From the NCBI GenBank assembly GCA_045658225.1, contig JAZOUO010000087.1, positions 1-25,781 of the forward strand: a stretch of DNA of 25,781 bases, in the 5' to 3' direction. Shown piece after piece: positions 14,830 to 22,452 of the stretch. Numbering within the stretch: the stretch's first letter is position 1; each line of letters opens with the position of its first letter. The notes below the pieces were generated by a model. It searched no databases and was not told the DNA's origin. It saw only the letters and a program-made list of their open reading frames with translations. The position numbers were made by a program, and so were the translations under genes. Source of the stretch: SVTX01 sp045658225. GTDB taxonomy: Bacteria > Bacillota > Clostridia > Oscillospirales > CAG-272.

Positions 14830-15789
14830 TTATCTCAACATAACCGCCAGAGCGCACCAACCGTTGTCCTCTGCCTTCTCGACTATCTTAAAGCCGTTAT
14901 TTTCAAAGCAATTAACAACGTCATCGCATCTTTCGGATATTATTCCCGACGCTAAAAGCACGGTCTTATCATTCATAAAGTCTGACACGTCGGGTGTCAT
15001 ACGAATGATTATGTCTGCCACGATATTGGCACAGACTATATCATAACCGCCCGCCATTTTGTAAGCTTGCTTTAAAAGGTCGGACTGCTCGCATACTATT
15101 CTGCCCTCAAGTCCGCTGTCCTTGATGTTCTCGTTTGCAACACGAACGGACATAGGGTCTATGTCGTAAGCATAGCACTCATCAGCACCCAGCTTTGCAC
15201 CGCATATCGCGAGTATTCCGCTTCCCGTACCTACGTCAAGCAGACTGTCACCCGCTTTTACGTATTTCTGAAGCAGACCAATAATAAGCCTTGTGGTCTC
15301 GTGAGTACCCGTGCCGAAAGCCATACCGGGATCCATCGTCACAATTATCTCTCCGTCTTGCGCCTGATATTTTTCCCACGCGGGAACGATAACTATTTTT
15401 CCGATTTTGAAGGGTTTGTAATATGCTTTCCACGAGTTTGCCCAGTCCTCCTCACACACGCCGACCACCTCGACTGTGGCGTCCTCAAAGGAATTTGCCG
15501 ACAGTCTCTCCTTTAAAAAGGACAGGTCGTCTGTGAGATTGCTTCCCTTTTCAACGAAATACGAAACAGACGCATGGCTCTTGTCGGCATTGAGAATACT
15601 CTCGTCGATAAGGTCGCCATAGCAGGTCTTAAGGTCAATATCGCTGAAATCCTCTATCATAAGGTTGGAATTTATCATGCTCATTACCGCAACGAGTCTG
15701 TCAAGCTCCTCTGTCTTTACGGTCACTTTTATCTGCGACCATTCGGTGACCTCACCGAAATCGCCGCATATATAATCTTTATCGGTCAT
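14830..15789 (-). CDS. prmA: Ribosomal protein L11 methyltransferase
   Basis: This 319-residue SAM-dependent enzyme trimethylates ribosomal protein L11. The N-terminal substrate-binding domain begins WSQIKVTVKTEELDRL, and the linker carries EEDWANSWKAYYKPFKIG (113-130). The catalytic domain has DPGMAFGTGTHETTR (153-167), the SAM motif DVGTGSGIL (185-193) and CANIVADII, all PrmA signatures. The ATG at 15787-15789 has GAAGG 7 bases upstream. It follows dnaJ by 15 bases; prmA at the end of the hrcA-grpE-dnaK-dnaJ operon is a known Firmicute arrangement, so it should be heat-inducible through CIRCE. Confidence 0.96.
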   Translation of the reverse strand: MTDKDYICGDFGEVTEWSQIKVTVKTEELDRLVAVMSMINSNLMIEDFSDIDLKTCYGDLIDESILNADKSHASVSYFVEKGSNLTDDLSFLKERLSANSFEDATVEVVGVCEEDWANSWKAYYKPFKIGKIVIVPAWEKYQAQDGEIIVTMDPGMAFGTGTHETTRLIIGLLQKYVKAGDSLLDVGTGSGILAICGAKLGADECYAYDIDPMSVRVANENIKDSGLEGRIVCEQSDLLKQAYKMAGGYDIVCANIVADIIIRMTPDVSDFMNDKTVLLASGIISERCDDVVNCFENNGFKIVEKAEDNGWCALAVMLR

Positions 15790-15804
15790 TTTGTACCTTC
15801 CAAA

Positions 15805-16926
15805 TTATTTTTTCTTAAAGAATTTTCCCTTTTTTGTGTAATTGTTCTCTCCGCAAGCGTCGGCAAACTGATAAAGCATCTCTCTCTGCTTTTCGCTCAG
15901 TCCCTTGGGAACTTCAACTATTGCCTTAAATATAAGGTCGCCTCTACCCTTTGAGTTTACTATCGGTACGCCGCGTCCCTTGAGTGTAAAGGTCGTGCCG
16001 TACTGCGTGCCCTCGGGAAGATTGTATTTTTCTCTGCCCTCAAGCGTAGGAATTTCTATCTCTGCGCCGAGAGTTGCCTCAACTATAGTGACGGGAACGT
16101 CGCAATAGAGATTGTATCCCTGACGTGTAAACGTAGGGCTTCGGCGAACACTTACCATTACGAATACGTCACCTGTGGGCCCACCGTTTCTACCGTCGTT
16201 GCCCTCGCCGCGAACGACAAGTCCCTTGCCGTGATCAATACCTGCGGGAATGGTTATATTGATCTTCTTGTGCTCGCGCTCAAAGCCGCTTCCGCGACAG
16301 GACTTACAAGGATTTTTGATGTATTTGCCCGTGCCTCGACAAGTATCGCACGTTCCTGTAGTCTGGAACTGCATGCCGCCAAGGTTCTGCACTCTCCGCA
16401 CCTGACCAGAGCCGCGACACGTCGGACAAGTCTCCGCCACGCCGTTCTCCGCACCCGTTCCCTTACAAGCCGAGCACTTACACTGACGGGTAAAGTTTAT
16501 CTCCTTTTTGCAACCGAAAACCGCTTCCTCAAAGTTTATCGTGATATTTATCTCGATATCCTCACCCTTTGTGGGCGCATTTCTGTTCTGACGCGATCCA
16601 CCGCCAAAGCCGCCACCGAAAAAGCTACCGAAAATATCTCCGAAATCCATATCAAAGCCACCAAAGCCGCCGTATCCGCCACCCGCACCCGCCGTGGGGT
16701 CAAACGCCGCATGACCGAACTGGTCATACTTTGCCTTTTTGTCGGGATCGGAAAGCACCTCGTAAGCCTCGTTGGCTTCCTTGAACTTAGCCTCTGCCTC
16801 GGCGTTGCCCGGGTTCATATCCGGGTGGTATTTTTTTGCGAGGTTTCTATACGCTTTTTTTATGTCGGCGTCGCTCGCACCCTTTGAGACGCCAAGCACC
16901 TCATAATAATCTCTCTTATCTGCCAT
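15805..16926 (-). CDS. dnaJ: Chaperone DnaJ (Hsp40, type I)
   Basis: This 373-residue co-chaperone delivers substrates to DnaK and stimulates its ATPase. The J-domain occupies 1-70 with HPD at 34-36, followed by a Gly/Phe-rich region (about 78-112). Four CxxCxGxG zinc motifs start at Cys151, Cys167, Cys193 and Cys207. The substrate-binding domains follow (GDVFVMVSVRRSPTFTRQG and on). All parts of a full-length type I DnaJ are present. ATG at 16924-16926 has CGGAG about 10 bases upstream. It is separated from dnaK by a 150-base spacer with two hairpins, longer than the other gaps in this operon, so partial uncoupling of dnaJ from dnaK is possible. Confidence 0.98.
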   Translation of the reverse strand: MADKRDYYEVLGVSKGASDADIKKAYRNLAKKYHPDMNPGNAEAEAKFKEANEAYEVLSDPDKKAKYDQFGHAAFDPTAGAGGGYGGFGGFDMDFGDIFGSFFGGGFGGGSRQNRNAPTKGEDIEINITINFEEAVFGCKKEINFTRQCKCSACKGTGAENGVAETCPTCRGSGQVRRVQNLGGMQFQTTGTCDTCRGTGKYIKNPCKSCRGSGFEREHKKINITIPAGIDHGKGLVVRGEGNDGRNGGPTGDVFVMVSVRRSPTFTRQGYNLYCDVPVTIVEATLGAEIEIPTLEGREKYNLPEGTQYGTTFTLKGRGVPIVNSKGRGDLIFKAIVEVPKGLSEKQREMLYQFADACGENNYTKKGKFFKKK

Positions 16927-16952
16927 ATTCTAATTCTCCGTTGGGTTAAATC

Positions 16953-17011
16953 TGTAGGGGCAATCCGCGAGTTTCCTGCGATTTTCGGGAAATTCGTGAA
17001 TTCCCCCTACA
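16953..17011. repeat. Imperfect palindromic element in the dnaK-dnaJ spacer
   Basis: TGTAGGGG (16953-16960) and CCCCTACA (17004-17011) form perfect 8-base outer arms. The interior pairs with itself over about 19 more positions with a few mismatches and G-U-compatible pairs, around a GATTTT centre. The whole 59-base unit looks like a small palindromic intergenic repeat rather than an operator. Whether it recurs in the genome is unknown. Confidence 0.6.
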
Positions 17012-17037
17012 TATTTACGTATATAAAAACTCATTTG

Positions 17038-17063
17038 GCGGGAAGGGCAAATACCCTTCCCGC
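17038..17063. terminator. Hairpin directly downstream of dnaK
   Basis: A perfect 10-base stem (GCGGGAAGGG with CCCTTCCCGC) and a 6-base loop lie 13 bases after the dnaK stop. On the minus strand the T-tract (GTTTTTATA) begins only about 8 bases after the stem, so it is a weak or attenuating terminator, or an mRNA-stabilising 3' structure, inside the operon. Confidence 0.6.
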
Positions 17064-17076
17064 TTGATTTTGTCAA

Positions 17077-18906
17077 TTATTTGTTGTCGCTATTGTCCTC
17101 GTAGCTTGCATCGTAGAACTGACCGTCACCGCCCTGCTGTGCATTGGGATCATAGCCCTGTCCCTGCGCGCCTGCCTGTTGGCTGTAAAGCTTCTCGGAA
17201 ACCTTGTAGAACGCCTTTTCAACTGCCTCGGTATCAGCCTTGATAGCCTCGGTGTCATTTGTCTTTACAGTCTCCTTGAGCTTATCTATTGCAGACTGAA
17301 TGTCAGCCTTGTCTGCCGCGTCGATCTTGTCGCCAAGCTCGCCGAGTGTCTTTTCGCACTGGAATATCATAGAGTCGGGTCTGTTCTTTACGTCAACAGC
17401 CTCCTTCTGCTTTCTATCCTCCTCAGCAAACTTTTCAGCGTCCTTTACTGCCTTTTCAATGTCTTCCTTGGACATATTCGTGGAGGACGTGATAGTGATG
17501 TGCTGCTCCTTGCCTGTGCCCTTATCCTGTGCGGTGACGTTTACAATACCGTTTGCGTCAATATCGAATGTGACCTCAATCTGAGGAACTCCGCGGGGTG
17601 CGGGAGCAATGCCGTCAAGCACGAAGCGTCCGAGAGTGGTGTTGTAAGCCGCCATCTCACGCTCACCCTGAAGAACGTGGATCCCAACGGATGTCTGTCC
17701 GTCAGCTGCTGTGGAGTAGATCTGGCTCTTCTTTACGGGGATAGTTGTATTTCTGTCGATAATTCTATTGAACACGCCGCCCATAGTCTCGATACCGAGC
17801 GAGAGGGGTGTGACGTCGAGAAGGAGAAGGTCCTTAACGTCTCCGCCGAGAACGCCGCCCTGAATTGCCGCGCCGACTGCTACGCACTCGTCAGGGTTGA
17901 TGCCCTTGAAAGGCTCTTTGCCTATAAACTTCTTAACTGCTTCCTGAACTGCGGGGATTCTTGTAGAACCACCTACGAGGAGCACCTTGTCAATCTGAGA
18001 AGCGGAGAGACCCGAGTCACGAAGCACCTGCTTTGTGGGGCCCATTGTGGACTCAACGAGGTCGGATGTGATTCTTTCAAACTCTGCTCTTGTAAGAGTT
18101 GCTTCGAAGTGGAGAGGTCCGTCTGCGGTCGCGGTAATGAAAGGAAGGTTGATCTCTGCCGTTGTCATACCAGAAAGCTCGATCTTTGCCTTTTCAGCTG
18201 CATCCTTAAGTCTCTGAAGAACCATCTTGTCGCGGCGAAGGTCAACGCCGTTCTCTCTCTGGAACTTATCTGCCATCCAGTCTATAATTCTCTGGTCGAA
18301 GTCGTCACCGCCGAGCTTGTTATTTCCTGCTGTTGCAAGAACCTCGAATACTCCGTCAGAGATCTCAAGCAGAGATACGTCGAACGTACCGCCACCAAGG
18401 TCGAATACCATGATTTTCTGGTCGTTGTCCTTATCTACGCCGAATGCAAGAGCTGCTGCCGTAGGCTCGTTGATAATTCTCTTAACCTCAAGTCCTGCGA
18501 TCTTACCTGCGTCCTTTGTTGCCTGTCTCTGCGCGTCGGTAAAGTATGCGGGAACTGTGATAACAGCCTCGGTGACAGGTGCGCCAAGATAGCTCTCCGC
18601 GTCAGCCTTGAGCTTCTGGAGAATCATTGCGGATATTTCCTGAGGGGTGTATGTTTTGCCGTCGATGCTGACCTTTTTATCAGTACCCATATCTCTCTTG
18701 ATAGAGATGACTGTTCTGTCGGGCTTTGTGATGGACTGTCTCTTTGCGACCTGTCCTACCATTCTCTCGCCTGTCTTTGAGAATGCTACTACCGAAGGTG
18801 TTGTTCTTGCGCCTTCGGGATTGGGGATAACGATAGGCTCGCTGCCCTCATAAACCGCTACGCAAGAGTTTGTTGTACCTAAGTCTATTCCTATAATCTT
18901 TCCCAT
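17077..18906 (-). CDS. dnaK: Chaperone DnaK (Hsp70)
   Basis: This 609-residue ATP-driven chaperone starts MGKIIGIDLGTTNSCVAVYEG (phosphate-1 region) and has VFDLGGGTFDVSLLE (phosphate-2) and VGGSTRIPAVQ (adenosine site). The interdomain linker is DVKDLLLLDVTPLSLGIETMGG, followed by the substrate-binding domain and a helical lid. The C-terminal tail is Gly/Gln-rich and ends in acidic residues (DASYEDNSDNK), a variant of the usual EEVD-like end. Length is typical for Firmicutes. ATG at 18904-18906 has GGAGG 9 bases upstream. It follows grpE by 56 bases in the CIRCE-controlled operon. The long open frame on the opposite strand (17179-18780) has no independent support. Confidence 0.99.
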   Translation of the reverse strand: MGKIIGIDLGTTNSCVAVYEGSEPIVIPNPEGARTTPSVVAFSKTGERMVGQVAKRQSITKPDRTVISIKRDMGTDKKVSIDGKTYTPQEISAMILQKLKADAESYLGAPVTEAVITVPAYFTDAQRQATKDAGKIAGLEVKRIINEPTAAALAFGVDKDNDQKIMVFDLGGGTFDVSLLEISDGVFEVLATAGNNKLGGDDFDQRIIDWMADKFQRENGVDLRRDKMVLQRLKDAAEKAKIELSGMTTAEINLPFITATADGPLHFEATLTRAEFERITSDLVESTMGPTKQVLRDSGLSASQIDKVLLVGGSTRIPAVQEAVKKFIGKEPFKGINPDECVAVGAAIQGGVLGGDVKDLLLLDVTPLSLGIETMGGVFNRIIDRNTTIPVKKSQIYSTAADGQTSVGIHVLQGEREMAAYNTTLGRFVLDGIAPAPRGVPQIEVTFDIDANGIVNVTAQDKGTGKEQHITITSSTNMSKEDIEKAVKDAEKFAEEDRKQKEAVDVKNRPDSMIFQCEKTLGELGDKIDAADKADIQSAIDKLKETVKTNDTEAIKADTEAVEKAFYKVSEKLYSQQAGAQGQGYDPNAQQGGDGQFYDASYEDNSDNK

Positions 18907-18962
18907 AATAAATTTCCTCCTATGGTGTTTTGTTTTATGTTTTTTGATTTTGTTTTCTTTGT

Positions 18963-19562
18963 TTAGTTTGCAACGCTTACCATTGCATATCTGAGTATCT
19001 TATCGCCCTTGGAATATCCCTTCTGGAATACGTCGACTATAACGCCTTCCTCGAGGCTCTCGTCCTCTACGTGCATAACTGCGTTGTGACGGTTGGGGTC
19101 AAACTGCTCGCCACGCTCTCCAAAGCTCTCAACCCCCATTTTGCCAAACGCGTCTTTGGCACTCTTGAGAATCATCTCTACTCCCTTGGATACCTTTTCC
19201 GCGTCCTTGTATTCGGCCGCCTTTTCGAGATTGTCGATAATGGGAAGAATGGACTTAAGCGCGTCGGCGTAGGCGTCAGCATAAATTCCCTCTTTCTCCT
19301 TTGCGCTTCTCTTGCGGAAATTGTCGTATTCAGCCATCATTCGCAAGTACTTGTCTGCCGTCTCGGCGCATTCCTGCGTCTTTGTCTCAAGGCTCTTTTC
19401 ACATTCCGCAAGCTTTTTTTCAAGCTCCTTGACCTTTTTCTTTTCCGACTTGTCGGACTTTGCCGACTTTTCTTCGACCGTCTCAACAGTCTCCTCGACG
19501 GTCTCAGCAGTCTCCGTGGTTTCTTTTATGTCATTCTCTTTTTCGTTGTTTTTGATTTCCAA
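18963..19562 (-). CDS. grpE: Nucleotide exchange factor GrpE
   Basis: This 199-residue protein releases ADP from DnaK. A highly charged, Glu/Thr/Val/Lys-rich N-terminal tail (about 1-50) leads into the long dimerising helix, then the conserved core: YLRMMAEYDNFRKRSAKEKEG, a PIIDNLEKA segment, and a C-terminal beta domain (FDPNRHNAVMH, VVDVFQKGYSKGDKILRYAMV). The start is TTG at 19560-19562, two bases past the hrcA stop, with GGAGG (19573-19577) ten bases upstream; no ATG or GTG suits better. It is the second gene of the heat-shock operon. Confidence 0.95.
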   Translation of the reverse strand: MEIKNNEKENDIKETTETAETVEETVETVEEKSAKSDKSEKKKVKELEKKLAECEKSLETKTQECAETADKYLRMMAEYDNFRKRSAKEKEGIYADAYADALKSILPIIDNLEKAAEYKDAEKVSKGVEMILKSAKDAFGKMGVESFGERGEQFDPNRHNAVMHVEDESLEEGVIVDVFQKGYSKGDKILRYAMVSVAN

Positions 19563-19564
19563 TT

Positions 19565-20662
19565 TCAGCTATCCTCCTTTTTATTATCATTCTCCTCGGG
19601 CTCGCCTATTTCAAGCGACATACCCTCGTTTAAAACGCTTTCGACGTTGCCTGCAAGTCCCTCGATGGTGGCAACTACCTTTGCGTAGTCCATTCGTCTC
19701 GGGCCTATTATGCCTATCGCGCCTATTCTCTTGCCGTTTCTTACGACAGGCTTGAATACCAGCGCGGAGTTGTTCATTACCTTTACGGATGACTCCGAGC
19801 CTATTACTACGTTTATTCCGTCGCTCTCGGGGGTGGACACGAGGTCAAGTATCTCGTCCTTGCTCTCAAGTACGCCGAGCAGCTCACGAAGATGCTCCTT
19901 GTTGCTATACTCGGGATACTGAAGCAGTCTGTCCATACCGCTGACCTTGAGGTCACCGTCGTCAAGCTCGCTCATGCTCTCGTAAATTATTTTTATAATA
20001 GGGCTGATAATATATGCCTTATCTCCCATTGCCGCCTCAAGCTCCATAATTATAGGAAGCGTTATCTCGTTGGCGGTAAGACCCGAAATGTTGTCGTTGA
20101 GCGCATTTGCAAGGTCGCTTGCGGTAAGCTGACTTATGGAGCTTTCAAGAGATATTCTCTTTGTGCTGATGCTTCCCTGATTGCTTATCATAACGAGAAG
20201 CAAGCTGTGCTTGTCAACGTATATTACGTCAAATCTCTTGATGCTTACGCTCGATGCCTTGGGCTTTATAAGGAAGCTTGTGTAGTTGGTAAGATTGCCC
20301 GCAAGCTTTGACGCCGTGAGGAGTATCTGGTCAAGCTCGGTCATCTTGGATTTTAGCAGTTTGTTTATCTCGGCTATCTCCATGGTAGTCATTGAGTAGC
20401 TCTCGATAAGCGAGTCAACGTAAAATCTGTATCCCAACTCACTTGGCACTCTTCCTGCCGAAGTGTGAGGCTGTTCAAGGTATCCCATCTCCTCAAGCTC
20501 TGCCATCTCATTACGAATGGTAGCAGACGAGCAGGTCAAGTGCTCATTCTGCATAATATATTTTGAGCCTACGGGCTCACCCGCAGCTATATGCGCGTCA
20601 ACAATGGTCTTGAGTATAAGTTTCTTTCTCTCGCTTAACTCTCCGCTATTTTTGACTGCCAT
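19565..20662 (-). CDS. hrcA: Heat-inducible transcription repressor HrcA
   Basis: This 365-residue repressor binds CIRCE and is released by heat through dependence on the GroE chaperonin. The winged helix is at about 9-75 (LSERKKLILKTIVDAHIAAGEP, then SSATIRNEMAELEEMGYL and QPHTSAGRVPSELGYR), followed by the GAF-like and dimerisation domains, with GAIGIIGPRRMDYAKV near the C terminus. It is slightly longer than the usual 340-350 residues because of an acidic tail. ATG at 20660-20662 has AGGGAGA eight bases upstream. A CIRCE element and promoter lie just ahead, so it is autoregulated and controls grpE, dnaK, dnaJ and prmA. Confidence 0.98.
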   Translation of the reverse strand: MAVKNSGELSERKKLILKTIVDAHIAAGEPVGSKYIMQNEHLTCSSATIRNEMAELEEMGYLEQPHTSAGRVPSELGYRFYVDSLIESYSMTTMEIAEINKLLKSKMTELDQILLTASKLAGNLTNYTSFLIKPKASSVSIKRFDVIYVDKHSLLLVMISNQGSISTKRISLESSISQLTASDLANALNDNISGLTANEITLPIIMELEAAMGDKAYIISPIIKIIYESMSELDDGDLKVSGMDRLLQYPEYSNKEHLRELLGVLESKDEILDLVSTPESDGINVVIGSESSVKVMNNSALVFKPVVRNGKRIGAIGIIGPRRMDYAKVVATIEGLAGNVESVLNEGMSLEIGEPEENDNKKEDS

Positions 20663-20702
20663 TTTTGCACTCTCCCTTCCTTGAGATTTATTTTTTTAAT
20701 TT

Positions 20703-20729
20703 TTAGCACTCTATGTGTTTAAGTGCTAA
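20703..20729. promoter_or_regulatory. CIRCE operator (HrcA binding site)
   Basis: TTAGCACTC (20703-20711), a 9-base spacer, and AAGTGCTAA (20721-20729) match the CIRCE consensus TTAGCACTC-N9-GAGTGCTAA with one base changed. It lies just after the predicted transcription start and about 40 bases before the hrcA ATG, the usual place for HrcA repression. Confidence 0.95.
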
Positions 20730-20734
20730 CCTTG

Positions 20735-20761
20735 CACTAATAATTTACCACTTTATTAGTG
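20735..20761. promoter_or_regulatory. Second 9-9-9 inverted repeat over the hrcA promoter
   Basis: CACTAATAA (20735-20743), a 9-base gap and TTATTAGTG (20753-20761) are perfect 9-base arms. The spacing equals CIRCE but the sequence differs. The repeat spans the -10 box and the spacer of the hrcA promoter, where a bound protein would block polymerase. Its binding partner is unknown. Confidence 0.5.
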
Positions 20762-20770
20762 TTTTGTCAA
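20742..20770 (-). promoter_or_regulatory. Promoter of the hrcA-grpE-dnaK-dnaJ-prmA operon
   Basis: On the minus strand TTGACA (20765-20770), a 17-base gap and TAAATT (20742-20747) form a sigma-A promoter with a consensus -35 and a weaker -10. The predicted start is near 20735, so CIRCE falls in the first transcribed bases. Confidence 0.85.
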
Positions 20771-20839
20771 CCCCCTCTAAGCTAAATTTTATGAATTTTC
20801 TGTAAACAGTGCTAATTTTACAGTGTTTTTTGCAAAAAT

Positions 20840-20875
20840 AAGGCTCTCCTGAAATTATTTTCCCAAGAGAGCCTT
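20840..20875. terminator. Terminator of the Dlt-like operon
   Basis: AAGGCTCTC (20840-20848) pairs with GAGAGCCTT (20867-20875) around an 18-base loop. On the minus strand the stem is followed by ATTTTTG, giving a working U-tract 22 bases after the stop of the lipoprotein gene. It separates the operon from the heat-shock promoter. The plus side (GTTTTATCC) is weaker. Confidence 0.82.
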
Positions 20876-20897
20876 GTTTTATCCGTTTTTTGTTGTG

Positions 20898-21380
20898 TTA
20901 ATCAAAGTTATAATCGTAAATTATGGAGGTCACCAAGCCGTCGCGAATCACGAAGCTTAATGTGGTCTTATCCTTTATATATACTATTCCATTGCTCTTT
21001 TCGGTGTACCCGTCGCCGTATGCCTTAATTACGTCATCTCGGCTTGAGCCTATGGTAATTCCCTCCGGAGTTGATACCGAATCGTTAGTTATCGTGACGG
21101 TATCTACATAGTCCTTGGAGTTATCGGGATGGGTCTGTATCTTAAATCCACTATACGAATACACCTTGCCAACCTCGTTGTTTCCGCAGCCTATATCCAC
21201 CTCATCGTAGGAGCTTTCCTTGCCGAGCGCACCCAAAATTGCGGCGGAATCCTCACCAGGAATTATCTCAACGCCCCCCGACTTGAATATATATTTTTCA
21301 ATCTTGCCGCCATTCGTGCAGGACACAAGTATTATGCCCGCAACCATAATGGCAATAGCCAAAAGCAGTAATCTTCTCAT
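20898..21380 (-). CDS. Small lipoprotein, last gene of the Dlt-like operon
   Basis: This 160-residue protein has a lipoprotein signal: basic MRR, a hydrophobic stretch at 4-18, and lipobox LVSC with Cys21. The mature part is acidic and contains EGITIGSSRDDVIKAYGDGYT, a pattern like the small BamE/SmpA-type domains in which a Gly-rich loop precedes a short helix, followed by C-terminal strands (VYIKDKTTLSFVIRDGLVTSIIY). I do not recognise a specific family. Its ATG overlaps the stop of the SGNH-like gene by 4 bases (ATGA), so it is co-translated with that gene and probably works at the outer face of the membrane with the acyl-transfer machinery. Function is unknown. Confidence 0.8.
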   Translation of the reverse strand: MRRLLLLAIAIMVAGIILVSCTNGGKIEKYIFKSGGVEIIPGEDSAAILGALGKESSYDEVDIGCGNNEVGKVYSYSGFKIQTHPDNSKDYVDTVTITNDSVSTPEGITIGSSRDDVIKAYGDGYTEKSNGIVYIKDKTTLSFVIRDGLVTSIIYDYNFD

Positions 21381-22441
21381 TTTTGATTCTCCTTTCCTGT
21401 CTTTTCGTTATAATATTGCTGGACTTTTTTTGTCCACAAGTCAAGAGTCTCGGCATTGTCATTCCGGCTCTCAAGACTGTATTTTGTTTGCAATATCCTA
21501 CCGAAATATCTTGTCAGCTTTTCCGCGCCATAAACGTTGAGGTGAAGTCCTCTGTCGTAGGTATCGGTGCTCCAGTCAAGACCTATTTCTTGATTTTCTA
21601 TAAAATTGTAGTAATCAATAGAATTATTCGCTGCATACTCACATATCTGCTCATCCCACTCGTCGTACCACCAATAAGTTGCTGAGTTCGTGGGAGTCTT
21701 TATGAGAATAAGAGTTGCTCCGTTCTGCTCGCAAAGTTCCTTCATTTTATCAAGATACTCAAAGCATATAGCGGGAAGCTGTGCGTCATAGAGTCTGTTT
21801 GTAGCATCTGCCTCCTGCTCCTCAAAGCTCTTTTCCATAGCTCTGATGCCCATCTGCATAAGGTATCCGTTGTGGGAAACGGTATCTCTCTCAAACATAT
21901 ATCTGAAATCCTCTGCCGTTATGTCCTTCCAACGAGAATGGTAGCGGAGTATCGGGAAATAGTACGAGGCTATGTTCTCGTCCTCGGTCATTGAGGCAAG
22001 TATTGCTTTGTGCTTTATTGTGGAATTTTTCATTCCGTCAAGAGTCACACGGTTGTACTCCTCTTTTTGCGGCTGACCGTATTTCATTGAAAGCACGTTG
22101 AACACAACAACGTCGGGCGACTCGTATTTGAAAGTCTCTTCCAAGAGACAATACGACTGCCAGATAAGCTGCTGCGCACTGCCGCGGATATAGGACGTGA
22201 TGCCGTATTCCTCCCAAAGCACAGGCGGCACGAAGGACTCATAAACCTCGCAATCCCCCACAAAAAGCACCTGATGCTCTATGCCGTTCTCCACTTCGCC
22301 GTAATACTCCGCAATAAGTGCGCCTTCTTTTGGCTCACTCATATATTTGGGCATTAACACCAATGAGGCAAGGTGCAAAACAACGGCTACGAGTATCACC
22401 GAGGAGCTCGCAAGTATTGTTATTTTTATTCCTTTACGCAT
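21377..22441 (-). CDS. SGNH/DltD-like membrane-anchored acyl-transfer partner
   Basis: This 354-residue protein has one N-terminal membrane anchor (about 7-30) and an extracytoplasmic domain of SGNH-hydrolase type. The block I segment is VLFVGDCEVYESF (58-70), with Cys64 where SGNH enzymes carry the nucleophilic Ser of GDS. Block V is DRGLHLNVYG (296-305), supplying Asp296 and His300. Such proteins (DltD, AlgX/AlgJ, PatB) work with MBOAT proteins in modifying cell-surface glycans or teichoic acids. It begins 11 bases after the MBOAT stop and overlaps the lipoprotein gene. The Cys may be a genuine nucleophile or may mark a non-catalytic form. The partner role is inferred from gene order and fold. 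Confidence 0.78.
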   Translation of the reverse strand: MRKGIKITILASSSVILVAVVLHLASLVLMPKYMSEPKEGALIAEYYGEVENGIEHQVLFVGDCEVYESFVPPVLWEEYGITSYIRGSAQQLIWQSYCLLEETFKYESPDVVVFNVLSMKYGQPQKEEYNRVTLDGMKNSTIKHKAILASMTEDENIASYYFPILRYHSRWKDITAEDFRYMFERDTVSHNGYLMQMGIRAMEKSFEEQEADATNRLYDAQLPAICFEYLDKMKELCEQNGATLILIKTPTNSATYWWYDEWDEQICEYAANNSIDYYNFIENQEIGLDWSTDTYDRGLHLNVYGAEKLTRYFGRILQTKYSLESRNDNAETLDLWTKKVQQYYNEKTGKENQK

Positions 22442-22452
22442 TATTTTAATCC

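Noticed and set aside
17179..18780. 533-codon open frame antisense to dnaK
   Set aside because: It is a long shadow frame caused by the codon bias of the highly conserved dnaK. It has no ribosome site of note and its Cys/Leu-rich translation resembles no protein family.
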